DNA from: Branchiostoma floridae
Taxonomy: Eukaryota; Chordata; Leptocardii; Amphioxiformes; Branchiostomatidae
Direction: 5' to 3'
Assembly: GCF_000003815.2 (NCBI RefSeq)
Contig: NC_049988.1
Span: forward strand, 13,932,557-13,979,792
DNA: 47,236 nt
In this document: in pieces, positions 9,180 through 19,346 of the stretch
Numbering within the stretch: the stretch's first letter is position 1
Layout of the letters: each line of letters opens with the position of its first letter
Program-made: the position numbers and the translations under genes
The notes under the pieces: generated by a model
The model's database searches: none
Seen by the model: only the letters and a program-made list of their open reading frames with translations
Told to the model about the DNA's origin: nothing

Positions 9180-11217
9180 AAATCAGTGACTTAGTTCGTT
9201 GGTAACAGAAAAACCATATGCATGGTGGATAATGGATCTGCGACCACAAATGTGTGGGTCAACTGTTCTACTAATTGCCAACGTGTATAACGTGACATAA
9301 AGGCGAATACGTAAATTGGGTACCCTTCTTTACCGATGATATAAAAAGGAAGTCCTCATCAAACATTTCGACATTGTTTCGACACACAGAGGTATGAGCA
9401 CATTTCTAGCTTCTTTGTTACCCGTGTTACTGTCGCTTATTTCCGTCTTACTGATTGTCGAAAGGCCGTCGCCTGCAAAGCAATGACCACAATGAATGGG
9501 GAGACGTTGAAAAAAGGTTTTATGCATACGAATTTTGGCCTGGAATTAAGTTCTGTCCAATGGTTTCAAGTAAAATTGAGAACTGTTTTGTAATGCTCCT
9601 CGTGGAACCGTCAGGAAAAGTACCGCAATCATGAATATCATAATAGATAAAGTTTAAAGCAGCCAATGGTGTGGTTGACATAAACAAAACCTCCTAGACA
9701 TAAACGAGCATGTCTGAATTCCCAGAGAGCCAGAATTGGATACAAGAATCAAGAAATAGCAAGAACTTACCGTGCAACAGGAGCTTTAGAAGTGCGTCCG
9801 ACGCCAAGAAGCACAACCGCCAAAGTGAAGAAGACAGGTACAAAGTCCTGTTGTCAATACATATTACGTCATACATTACAAAGTCACAGAGTACAGAAGT
9901 TATCCGCGCCTCCTAACTCAGTAGAAGTAGTTCGGGCATAAAGTAGTGCGGCACGGTTCTTGAAAAAGCTGTAGATATTCTTCTGTACACGATGGCTACG
10001 CGAAACTGTGCTCAATGATAGACAAATACGTAACTTTTGAAACTGCTTGGGCTAGATTACCATTTTTGTTCGGTGGGTGTAGATTTGCGCCTGAATACTG
10101 TTACCACCTTCTGTTGTGCATTGACTGCGGTTCGCGATTAGGACACTTGGTGAAGTTGAATAAAAAAAAAAAACACTTTTATGTGTATTTCAAACCTGAC
10201 ATCTGTATCCCTAGCCCAAAGTAGGATTTTTCAGATTTAAAATAAGACCCCGTTGTTCCTAGAACATTCTATTTTTCATGGTTTTAATTCTTTCCAAAAT
10301 ACAGTGATAACATTACATTCAATTTTCCATGTCATTCTAAAAATGGAAGTGTTCAATAAAGAAATAAAGATAAAGAAATACAGATAAAGATAGATAGATA
10401 TGATTCATATTATTTATAGTATGCGCATGTATGTGTATATACATGTGTGTATCTGTTTATGTGTATGTTGGTACACAGCATGCTCCACGTTGCTGAAGTG
10501 ACCACGCCTAGTGGTGGGTTCCCTAACTAAAACCCCGGTTACACATAGCCGAATCTGGTTGGCGGAAGGTCGGGAATTGTCTGACTCTGATGACGCCTAA
10601 CTTTTAGCACCGAACATATCGTAATATAACCATGCCCTAAACATCTTCGAATCAACCCAAAGTGCTTTCTAACCGAACCATCCCGTGGCCTGTTATCCAG
10701 CCGTATTATAGCTCCCGAGTCTCGGGAAAGTGAAAAGTGAAATTTGATACTCCATAGCATTCAAGAGGCTCCGAGCTTCACACATCATTTGAATACAGAA
10801 GAGTTTTAATGAACAAGCTACTTTTCCCATCTCTATTCTGCTGTCATCACAGCATTATGCATATGGTCCGTACCGTGCTTGGTAATTATGCATAAAAAAG
10901 TTAAAAACAAGAGTTTGTAGACCTCATACCTCCATGAAATATTCTGACTATGCAATTATGCATGATTTATCCTTGGTTATATACACCATTAACTAACTTG
11001 AACAGGTCACAATGTTGACAATCCAATCATTTACTACATGTACTTAGACCTTAAGGCTATGTCTTAACAGATTTCACAATGTAGGCCCTGCTGATAAGTA
11101 AGACTTCATTGAGTATCACTTGTTACTCGCTACATGTAGATAAGCATTCTACTGCCAATTCGACTTCTCATTTGGCTGTGGAATAACATATGATTACAAC
11201 CATAGTTATGATTTGCA
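9180..11217. other. Intergenic region, no gene supported
   Basis: ORFs here are short and without recognisable domains. A minus-strand open stretch near 9769-9849 ends at a strong donor-like GTAAGT and can read as a hydrophobic peptide, but no partner exon fits. Positions 10741-10815 repeat part of the 6560-6640 composite. Positions 10926-11080 hold a diverged end of the same CCTCCATG-ended repeat seen at 36890. Positions 11080-11210 match 27380-27500. Confidence 0.45.
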
Positions 11218-11710
11218 ATATTTATTTTCACTCCGCGTACCGAAGGTACGCTTCGAGTGAAAATATTGTTTTCGTACCGTTTCTTCTTTCTTTCTTTCTT
11301 TCTTTCTCCTGTCACGACCTTTAAAGTGTTTCCTCTCCGTCGTTCTTAGCCCGAATGACCTGAAATTTGGCACAAGTGTACCTTGGGTCAATACCCTCAG
11401 ACGTTTTTTTCGGTTTTTTGATAGATACTTTTAAAATGATTTTATGGATGTTTTTAGGTGGTGTTTTGACCGAACTGTATAATTGTGCCTCCCGTGCCCA
11501 GGTATTAAACCCAAGGGACCCGAAATTTGGTATGATAGTGCATGAGATATTTACTAAAAGAACCCTGTTATCATTTTTGGCACAAAATCACTTAAAAATG
11601 ATTTATAAGCCAATTTGGCGGGGTTTTTCGTCTGCGTTTTCGTCTTCACCGCCTCTGAGCGTCTCACCATATATGGTAAATGACGTAATCACCTTCCCTG
11701 TGGTATGACC
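11218..11710. repeat. Dispersed repeat with stem-loop and TTTC microsatellite
   Basis: A stem-loop lies at about 11226-11263, with arms TTTTCACTC and GAGTGAAAA and an inner GTACC/GGTAC pair. It is followed by a (TTTC)n tract at about 11281-11306 and low-complexity sequence. The open frame 11367-11708 shows no known domain and is probably repeat sequence rather than a gene. Confidence 0.45.
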
Positions 11711-13024
11711 AGGTGGCGGCCGTGCACGTGGTCACTCCTGCTTGCTCTAATTAATATTCATGAACACGCGTCGCAAACGTCATCCGGCGAATGCAATGCG
11801 GGTGTTGTTGGAATATCTGCTATTATCAAATTCATGAACGACGAATAATGACATGGTGTGAGGGCATTGTTCTCAGTGCTATTGTCACCAATTCAAATCA
11901 AATTTATTGTCACAAACCTCGACGCAAGCACAAGATACGTAGGCACATTTTAGACAGGATGCCACCCTCAGTCAAGTGTAGCCTCTACCAGGCTCCACGG
12001 ATCGGTGGTCTAATTGTAGAAAGTGGACAAATAGAGTCAATAGTATGCTAGGAGAGTCGGCCGGCCAGAGGATTCATTTCAAGTGCAGGATTCACCACAG
12101 AACAAGTCATCAACAACAGAGAGAAAAAATATCGCAATCCCAGTGCGAAAACCACAACGCCTAAAGCTCAGAGCTGTTTGGCATGGTCGATTTGGCGGTG
12201 CTTGAGCCCCGCTGTTACACTGTCCACAATTAAAAGCCGCTCCGCGTCAAAAAAATAGAAGAAATTGGTCAGGAAAAGACAGAAAACACGCCAGATAAGT
12301 TAACGTCACATGGCCGAGGACAATAGTTTGCGACTTGCAATTTGCCAGGCCGGCCAACACTTATAGGCCAATTAACTCCAACCAAGAAGGTTATATACTA
12401 GGCTTTTATTCCTTGAACTTTGCAAAAGTCCTCTATTCAACCAGGCGGAAGTCTGGTAGTGGCTAATCAACCGCCGCGCGGGTCGCCTTGCTGCCACATG
12501 TACACATGATCACATAAAAAAAAATAATGACATATGTAATTAGCGTTGAATTATTATTTTTGAGAAGGTTCCGTTTATCACGGAACTGCTGTTGTTTCAG
12601 AAATCTCACTGACTTTTGCTTGCAAACACGTAAATTCCTAACTTACAACTACAGTATTCTCAGCGGCGCTCAACGCGTTCCTACGTTTCACCATTTGTGG
12701 TAAACAAAGCCGACAAAAGGGTCATTGAACACACAGCTGGCAGGTGCGGCGAGTTCACGGTCTGCTAATTGAATTGTCTCGGTAGCCAATCAGCAAAGAC
12801 TTCGTACTACTTAGTGGATCACGTGCGCAGTGCCGCGCATAATAAGGTTCTCGAGATCTGTTAGTTTATGCAAAAGCTCCTTGGTTTATGTGAAAAATAA
12901 ATGGAACTTTAAGGTTATAACAGACGTATAATTACTGCAATTGCTGAGTCCTTTTAGACAAAAAGCATACAAAACATTTAGATATATGAACAGACTTCGT
13001 GCAACATACAGTGGCTAATAATCT
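11711..13024. other. Intergenic region, no gene supported
   Basis: I see no coding sequence with domain support. The phrase at about 12438-12465, ending in GGAGTCTGGTAG-like sequence, recurs in related form at 40245-40275, so at least one dispersed repeat is present. The stretch ends at an assembly gap. Confidence 0.4.
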
Positions 13025-13225
13025 NNNNNNNNNNNNNNNNNNNNNNNNNNNNNNNNNNNNNNNNNNNNNNNNNNNNNNNNNNNNNNNNNNNNNNNNNNNN
13101 NNNNNNNNNNNNNNNNNNNNNNNNNNNNNNNNNNNNNNNNNNNNNNNNNNNNNNNNNNNNNNNNNNNNNNNNNNNNNNNNNNNNNNNNNNNNNNNNNNNN
13201 NNNNNNNNNNNNNNNNNNNNNNNNN
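13025..13225. other. Assembly gap (201 N)
   Basis: A run of N. Reading frames crossing it are meaningless. Confidence 0.99.
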
Positions 13226-13977
13226 TAAAAGTGTAGTGAAGTTTGTTTGGAGAGGTACCGGTCTGCTTGTATGAAGATTAGTTATGCTTTTGACAACCTT
13301 AAATAAGTGCAGTAATTGCCCTTGCCTTGTGTAAATAAGCAGGAAAACTTTAATCATAACCACGCTATTGTCTGCTGTGGGTACGTAATACTAACGTTTA
13401 GGGTCGCATAACGTGTTAACGCATCTGTAGAAAAAATACAACACAATTTCCGTTTGTGAAATAAAACCTTTTTTCCTGAAGTAAAACGGTGCCTTCTTTG
13501 TTAATGTGTGAAACACTAGCATGTTGTTTGCGTGTTGTTATCAAGAAATAAAAATTGGATTACCGTATACATAATAAAAATAGTATAGTAGCAACGTAGT
13601 TCCAGGTCATTCTCACATGGGATTTATTTTTTTCAAATTCAATTTTGGAACAGTCCATGTTTGCATAAAGGGGGAGAGCGGAGTGAAAATAGCTGAATTT
13701 GCTCCTAAGCAAATACCGGCCTTTCTAGTCAACAATGTCAAGATGAAACATTTCCAGGCTAACAGTTTCATTGTAAACTTTAACTGATACAAACTGAATG
13801 TCCCCAAAAGGATAGTGTTTACCTACTGTATCTATTCAGGGAACCTATGCAATCTAAATATGAAATTGTATACGATGATGGCATTAGCGGGAAAAATCAA
13901 ATACTACATAGGCTGATACAAAAAGGAATCAAATCCTCATCAGTGAGGCCACCTGAACACACCTCAAGTTTCTTAAA
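13226..13977. other. 3' flank of copy 2
   Basis: Downstream of the copy 2 stop codon on the minus strand. Positions 13870-13977 align with 27930-28053 downstream of copy 3, so the 3' UTR was duplicated together with the gene. An AATAAA on the minus strand lies at about 13622-13627 and could serve as a polyadenylation signal. Confidence 0.45.
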
Positions 13978-14220
13978 TCATTTCATTCCGTAGTTGCTCT
14001 CGCTCTTAGCAAGACATGCCACAATGGTAACCATGGCGATGAGGACAGGGATAAAGATGACATCACCAAGCGCCATGACAGCCCTGGTCCCCTGTATGAC
14101 CCTCCCCACTGCACCGCTCAGGGTCATCCCTATCTCCATGACAACGGCCCCGAACTCGTCCCCTTCATCCGCCATGTCCTGTAGGTAGCTCATGTGCTGG
14201 GCCCAGGGTAGGGCAAAGGT
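13978..14220 (-). CDS. Copy 2, last exon only (C-terminal membrane exon)
   Basis: This 243-nt exon has acceptor TTTCCAG, starts in phase 0 and ends at a TGA. It encodes 80 residues: TFALPWAQHMSYLQDMADEG, then a small-residue segment MTLSGAVGR, then the hydrophobic run beginning ALGDVIFIPVLIAM and a short polar tail ending NYGMK. The C-terminal helix is followed by about nine polar residues, which fits a transmembrane helix with a short tail better than a GPI signal. It differs from copy 3 at only a few positions outside the tail. Upstream exons are absent because the intron runs into the 14722-14821 gap. This is either a gene remnant or an assembly break. Confidence 0.8.
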   Translation of the reverse strand, partial: TFALPWAQHMSYLQDMADEGDEFGAVVMEIGMTLSGAVGRVIQGTRAVMALGDVIFIPVLIAMVTIVACLAKSESNYGMK

Positions 14221-14721
14221 CTGGAAATATACGGGATAGACTTGTGAGAAACTGTATAACACATACATTTAAGTCTAGCTGACACACATAAGACAGAAGG
14301 TGCAGAAACAGACAAAGGACTGTCTAATGATTGGCGATGTATGGTCTTATGATGTGGTTGACTGACAGCTCTGATTCTCATCTGAAAGTTTTCTAGTTCA
14401 TTCGTCTTTCTCGACAATGACAGAGGGCAGTACATGATCTGATGTATTGCCTGTTTCACACCAAAAGGGCCTTGATCTCTGACAGCAAACTTATCTTTTT
14501 ATCAAACAGGGCAGGGCCTATAAATGTACTGTATGTTTTTATAACTCCAATTAACGATATTAACTTGTTGTTACAACCATCAGTACAGTTATGGTCCCGT
14601 ATAAGGACATAAGAGTAACTTTATTCAAAACTAAATGTACCTATTCATACTCATTTTCTACAATATTCCACAAAATTCAACGTGTCAATAAGTTCTACAC
14701 ATATGCATATAGAATTTACTG
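14221..14721 (-). other. Copy 2 last intron, truncated by gap
   Basis: Aligns base for base over long stretches with positions 1-510, the last intron of copy 1. By that alignment, exon 6 of copy 2 would be expected about 45 bases beyond 14721, inside or across the gap. Confidence 0.7.
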
Positions 14722-14821
14722 NNNNNNNNNNNNNNNNNNNNNNNNNNNNNNNNNNNNNNNNNNNNNNNNNNNNNNNNNNNNNNNNNNNNNNNNNNNNNNN
14801 NNNNNNNNNNNNNNNNNNNNN
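14722..14821. other. Assembly gap (100 N)
   Basis: Exactly 100 N, a conventional size for a gap of unknown length. It separates the copy 2 intron from LINE sequence, so adjacency of the two is not proven. Confidence 0.99.
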
Positions 14822-14861
14822 CATGGGTGCTCTATTCTACGGAAGGACCAGATGTGAGCTC

Positions 14862-15294
14862 AAGAGAAAAAACTATCTTCCCTTCAAAGTGAAATAGATA
14901 ATAATCCCACTAATGACCATATACTAGTACTTAGCTACAAGCAAGCACAATCTAGATTAGAAGACCTTTATATGAAAAAATCACATGGAGCATATGTAAG
15001 AGCTAGAGCCAAATGGAGAGAAGAGGGGGAAAAACCTACTAAGTACTTCTTAAACTTGGAAAAGAAAAGAGGAAGTGACAAGGATATTAACTTGTTATCC
15101 ATTGATGGGAGAGAGATTAGTAGAGACTCAGATATTCTTAGTGAATGTAAGGAATACTATGAACAACTATACCAGGAAGACAATATAAGTGATATAGACA
15201 TAGATCAGTACTTAGAAAGTGTACAGTTAGAAAATATCTTGAGCCAAACTGACAGAGAATTCTTAGATAAACCAATTACTGAAGATGAATGTAA
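14862..15294 (+). pseudogene. LINE ORF2, segment before the RT domain
   Basis: One frame runs from the KLSSLQSEID region through WREEGEKPTKYFLNLEKKRG, a stretch characteristic of the region between endonuclease and reverse transcriptase in L1/Tx1-type ORF2. The frame ends at TEDECK, where a MITE enters at the target TAA (15292-15294). The same frame resumes exactly after the element. Confidence 0.8.
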
Positions 15295-15661
15295 GGCCAC
15301 ACCAATTTAATTTCTTGGTTCACGGATTTTTTCATAAAAAATATGGAGCGAAAGGGCGAAATAAAAATAAAAATAAAAATTGTAAAATGGTTGGGGTAAA
15401 GGTAACGGCTAATCCAAAACATAAAGAAAAAACGTTTTCAGCTTGAAAAAAGTACAAAAACACTATTTTTGTACAGTAACAGCACATGTATCCACACTTT
15501 GAGGAGCTTATAATATAAAGGCCAATTTGCTACACCAGAAAGTTGGTGAATGGTTTCATTAATGGTGAAAATTTGCTGAGTGGTAATCTTTATTTTTATT
15601 TTTTTTTCCCAAAAATAGGAGCGAGCGAATCCGTGAACCAAGGAATTAAATTGGTGTGGCC
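15295..15661. mobile_element. MITE in LINE ORF2, TAA target duplication
   Basis: A 367-bp element whose ends, GGCCACACCAATTTAATT and its near reverse complement, form about 34 bp of inverted repeat that includes GGTTCACGGATT. It is flanked by TAA at 15292-15294 and 15662-15664. Removing the element and one TAA restores the LINE frame without a base lost. Harbinger-type by the TTA/TAA target; it has no coding capacity. Confidence 0.85.
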
Positions 15662-16615
15662 TAAGGATGCCCTTTTCTCTATGAAAGAAAACAAAAGCCC
15701 TGGCCTTAATGGCATTCCCTCAGAATTTTTTAAGATGTTTTGGCCCTATATAGGAGACCTAGTTTATAATTCTATCCACGAAACATTGATAGAAGGTAAA
15801 ATGTCTGTTTTGCAAAGACGTGCAATGCTAAGGTTAATACACAAAAAAAATGAACGCCACAACTTAGACAATTGGAGACCAATTAGCCTTCTCAACACTG
15901 AATATAAAATATTTGCCTTTGTTCTTGCCAACAGACTTAAGAAAGTTTTACACAAGTTGATTAATAATGACCAAACAGCTTATATCAAGGGTAGATTCAT
16001 TGGACAAAATGTAAGACTGATTAATGATGTTATTGAATATGCTAAAACCCAAAATATCCCTGGAGCAGTAATCTTTCTGGATTTTACTAAAGCTTTTGAC
16101 ACTTTGAATAGAAAATTTATGTGGAAGGTTCTAGAAAAATTCAACTTTGGCTCCTCGTTTATCAGTGCAATAAAATGCATGTATAATGACATTAGTAGCA
16201 CCATCAGTAATAGAGGATGGTTATCTGACTTCTTTCCCTTAAAGAAAGGCATACGCCAAGGCTGTCCCATATCTGCTCTTTTATTCATCCTCACAGTAGA
16301 GATTATGGCTGTAAAGATCAGACAGGCACAAGACGTGGAAGGAATTAAAGTTAAAACCCATTCTAATGAAACTGTTGACATTAAAATCTCACAGGTAGCT
16401 GATGATACTACCTTGTTTGTATCTGACCTTACATCAATGGAAAATGCCTTCAAACTTATTCAAGATTTCTGTAGTGTTTCAAGCCTAAATTTAAATGCTA
16501 AAAAATGTGAAGGTTTATGGATTGGATCCTATGTTGACAGACAAGACACCCCCTTGGGTATATCTTGGCCAAAGACACCTATAAAATCCCTAGGTATATA
16601 CTTCTGTAACTCATC
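15662..16615 (+). pseudogene. LINE reverse transcriptase domain (ORF2)
   Basis: An intact-looking stretch of reverse transcriptase in one frame. Motifs in order are ENKSPGLNGIPSEFFK, NWRPISLLNTEYKI, GRFIGQNVRLI, FLDFTKAFDTLNRKF (first catalytic Asp), GIRQGCPISALLF, QVADDTTLF (catalytic Asp pair, with Val in the usual Tyr position), LNLNAKKCEGLW and SLGIYF. The frame shifts at about 16600-16640. Confidence 0.85.
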
Positions 16616-16627
16616 CCTACACCATGA

Positions 16628-17325
16628 ATGTTACTGCTAAACTGGGAGAAAAAGATAGAAAGACTGAAAACCACACTTCAAATCTGGAAAGGTAGAAACC
16701 TAACTCTATATGGAAAAGTTACTGTCTTAAAATCGCTTGCCCTTTCACAAATAATCTATAACATGTCTATGATTCTTACCCCACCTTGGGTGATAAACAA
16801 GAAAGAAATGTTTACTTTCCTGTGGAATGGTAAAAAAGATAAGATTAAAAGAGATGTTGTTAGCCAACCTATTGAGCAGGGAGGATTAGGCCTGACAAAC
16901 TTAGATCTCCAAAGACAAGCCCTACTTGCATCCTGGATACCAAGATGAGTGACAAATGACAACGCAAGATGGAAAGTTATTGCGTTAACATTTATAAACT
17001 CCCTTGGTCAAGACAATTTGCTATTGCATATGAACTTTACTTCTGATAAAGATGGTCCTGACATAAGTAAATTCCCCACATTTTATAAACAGGTAATATC
17101 ACCCTTCCACTCTGCTGGTGGAGGACGTAAGAACAAACCCTCTAGTGTAAGTGAAATAATGGGAGAAACAATATGGTGCAACAAATATATAAGGTCACAA
17201 GGTAAAACAATTTTCTTCCCAACCTGGATAAAAAATGACATAATATTCGTAAAAGACATTTTCCCCTTAGACAGGTTCATATCTCTAGATCACTACCCTC
17301 AGCTTAACCTAAACACAAGACCTAA
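16628..17325 (+). pseudogene. LINE ORF2, region after RT
   Basis: After a frame change the protein continues with NWEKKIERLKTTLQIWKGR, LTLYGKVTVLKSL, FLWNGKKDKIKRD and GGLGLTNLDLQ, typical of the thumb region after the RT in L1/Tx1-type elements. A TGA at 16946-16948, probably from CGA, interrupts the frame, which then resumes to about 17325, where the second MITE enters. Confidence 0.8.
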
Positions 17326-18283
17326 GGCCATACCAATTTAATTTGTTGGTTCTCGGATTTTTTCAGAAAAAAGTTGGAGCGACAGGGCGAAAAAAAAAAA
17401 AACCTTGCAACAAGTCTGGGTTCAGGTCCAGAGTTTCAGGTTCGTAATTCCGGACCTGAACCAATGGTATATGATGATAATAATAATAATAATAATAATC
17501 TAGTGTATACATATATGTGTGGTAGAATACTTATCCAGTTGCACTTACATACAAAATTTGTTGGCATACACTTTACATGGAATTTCAGCAATACAAATGC
17601 AAAATTATGTGCAATCAGTATTACTTAAGTATTCACAGTAATAACGCTGTAGTAATGCTTAGTAATAAAGACAAAAATAGAGTATTTCAACACACACAAC
17701 TTTTAAAAACCTTAAAGAAGGTTGAAAAAACTTTTTCAGCATAGTATAATGTCTAATGTAGCAACAACAACAATAAATTGACTTAATTTCACCCAAAAAA
17801 ATAGATAGTGCCTGAAACATCTCTTTGTGAAAGCTGCAGTTTGAATAAAAAACGCTTGATGGCGTTAGTGTACTCATACATTAGTGTTCCATATATGGCA
17901 GCCCTTTCCAAATATGGCAGCATTCCATATATGGCAGCATTCCATATATGGCAGCCACTTCCAAATATGGCGGCAGCCATTTTGTTAATTCTTCACGGCA
18001 ACATTTGCGTCTTTTTCCAACACAAATTTCACGATCTATGGGTGGTTTTCGATGATTTACAACATAAAGGAGAACATTAGCACGTGATAGTTTTTTTGCA
18101 AGTCCAGTACTAGTTTCAGAAGTTCTGTTTATTTTCAACTGAACCGAAGTTTGCTTCAACTAGTCCAGCAACTTGTGTTACCGGAACTTACACGGGGTTG
18201 TGGCAATTTAATTTTTTTTTTTTTGAAATTGGGAAAAATAGAAGCGGCGATTCCGAGAACCAACTAATAAAATTGGTATGGCC
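17326..18283. mobile_element. Second MITE in the LINE, TAA target duplication
   Basis: A 958-bp element with ends GGCCATACCAATTTAATT and a near reverse complement at the right, flanked by TAA at 17323-17325 and 18284-18286. The ends resemble those of the 15295 element, so the two belong to one family. The interior holds an (AAT)n tract near 17478-17500 and the CArG-like array at 17889-17970. No transposase frame. Confidence 0.85.
17889..17970. promoter_or_regulatory. Array of five CArG-box words
   Basis: Five perfect CC(A/T)6GG words occur: CCATATATGG at 17889, 17925 and 17942, and CCAAATATGG at 17908 and 17961. Starts are spaced 19, 17, 17 and 19 bp. The pattern is a diverged short tandem repeat inside the 17326-18283 MITE. 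CArG boxes are bound by SRF/MADS proteins, so binding is possible. Regulatory use here is inference. Confidence 0.5.
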
Positions 18284-19041
18284 TAATGGTATTATTGAAT
18301 ATATATTCTGTTTCAAGCTATACCTCTTACATGGAAGAATGCAATAAGAAACCATAGAGGCCCAATTCCTTATCAAAGATTAGAGCTTAAAACCCTTACC
18401 CCATGTATATTTGATGGCAAAACAACAAAACAAATCAAAAGCAAGAACACCTGCAAATTGTTTTATAATGCATTAGTGCAGGCACAGGCCAAGGAACCAA
18501 TATGCTGTAAAAGATGGCAATCCATATTTCCTACTGAAACCCTGGCTTGGGAAAATATCTGGAGATGGTAAGCACACAGACCTGTATAGACACTTAAAGT
18601 TAGCAGAGTTAAACTACAAACTATTACACCGAATATTACCATGTGCACACAATCTGCACAAATGGGGTATCAAAGATGAAACGGGACACATATATGATGC
18701 AACATGTACACTATGTAGCAGTGGAAGCATAGAAGATTATGAGCATATGTTCTTTAAATGTGAAAGACTGTGTAATTTCTGGGAATTAGTTAACACATTT
18801 GTACCCTTGCCCAACATAAAAATTGCAGGAGATTTTATTTGGAAAAATTGATCATTTAATAACTGCTAAAGACCAGAAAAATAGAACCTTTACTGTTACT
18901 GTTGCTAAATGGACAATCTTTAAAACTTGGATCTGGCATAGAAAAGACCCACACCTGTGCATTACTAGCCTCTTTAATGTCTTTGAAAAGGACTTCGAAG
19001 AACGGATATTCCATGATAGACTGACAGCCAATGTAGATTGA
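18284..19041 (+). pseudogene. LINE ORF2 C-terminal region with CCHC-like knuckle
   Basis: Several frames in succession encode the end of ORF2: RNHRGPIPYQRLELKTL, then KLAELNYKLLHRILPCAHN, then CTLCSSGSIEDYEHMFFKC (a Cys-x2-Cys ... His-x4-Cys pattern usual at this end of L1/Tx1 proteins), then WIWHRKDPHLC and a stop at about 19041. At least two frame changes, at about 18550 and 18840, disable it. Confidence 0.75.
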
Positions 19042-19346
19042 TTGTACAAATTTTCTATTGATAGTTTGGCATGAACTGCACCTTAGCTGTTAGACTTCTC
19101 CATTTTTGATCATAGTGTAGTAACAGACTGTACATATTCCTTAAGGTTCCCCAGATGTACTACACGTATTTGTCTCTTCTAACTGTTCCACTACTCATGT
19201 ACTGCATGTAATTCGTCCAGACACACCAGTATATGTTATCCCTCCATGTGCAATGGTACTTGACTGTACAAACTCTAGTCCTAGTTTTTGACAAATGTAC
19301 TGTTGTCGTTGTTGTAAATGTTTTTAATAAAAAAATTAAAAAAAAG

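Larger units (their letters stand above)
14822..19346 (+). mobile_element. L1/Tx1-like LINE, ORF2 remnant with two nested MITEs
   Basis: The plus strand carries ORF2 from just before the reverse transcriptase to the C-terminal zinc-knuckle-like region, then a 3' UTR ending in an A-rich tail at about 19328-19346. The endonuclease and 5' end are missing (gap). Two MITEs (15295-15661 and 17326-18283) split the ORF. At least four frame changes and one in-frame TGA (16946-16948) are also present, so the copy is inactive. Clade is judged from motif style only. Confidence 0.85.

Noticed and set aside
9769-9849. Minus-strand exon with signal-peptide-like VFFTLAVVLLGVG and a strong GTAAGT donor, possibly pairing with a 65-nt exon near 8537-8601
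   Set aside because: Joining the two in every phase gives an early stop, no start codon fits the hydrophobic frame, and no further exons were found.
11222-11307. Stem-loop plus TTTC tract considered as a structured RNA or terminator
   Set aside because: The context is a repeat. No promoter, partner gene or conserved RNA family is recognisable.
12932-13363. Open frame across the 13025-13225 N run
   Set aside because: It is open only because the gap translates to X.
14591-14897. Open frames across the 14722-14821 N run
   Set aside because: Gap artefact joining an intron to LINE sequence.
17881-18159. Minus-strand repetitive peptide with HIW-AAIYGMLPY units
   Set aside because: It is the translation of the CArG-type tandem repeat inside a MITE. 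There is no start, splice or conservation support.
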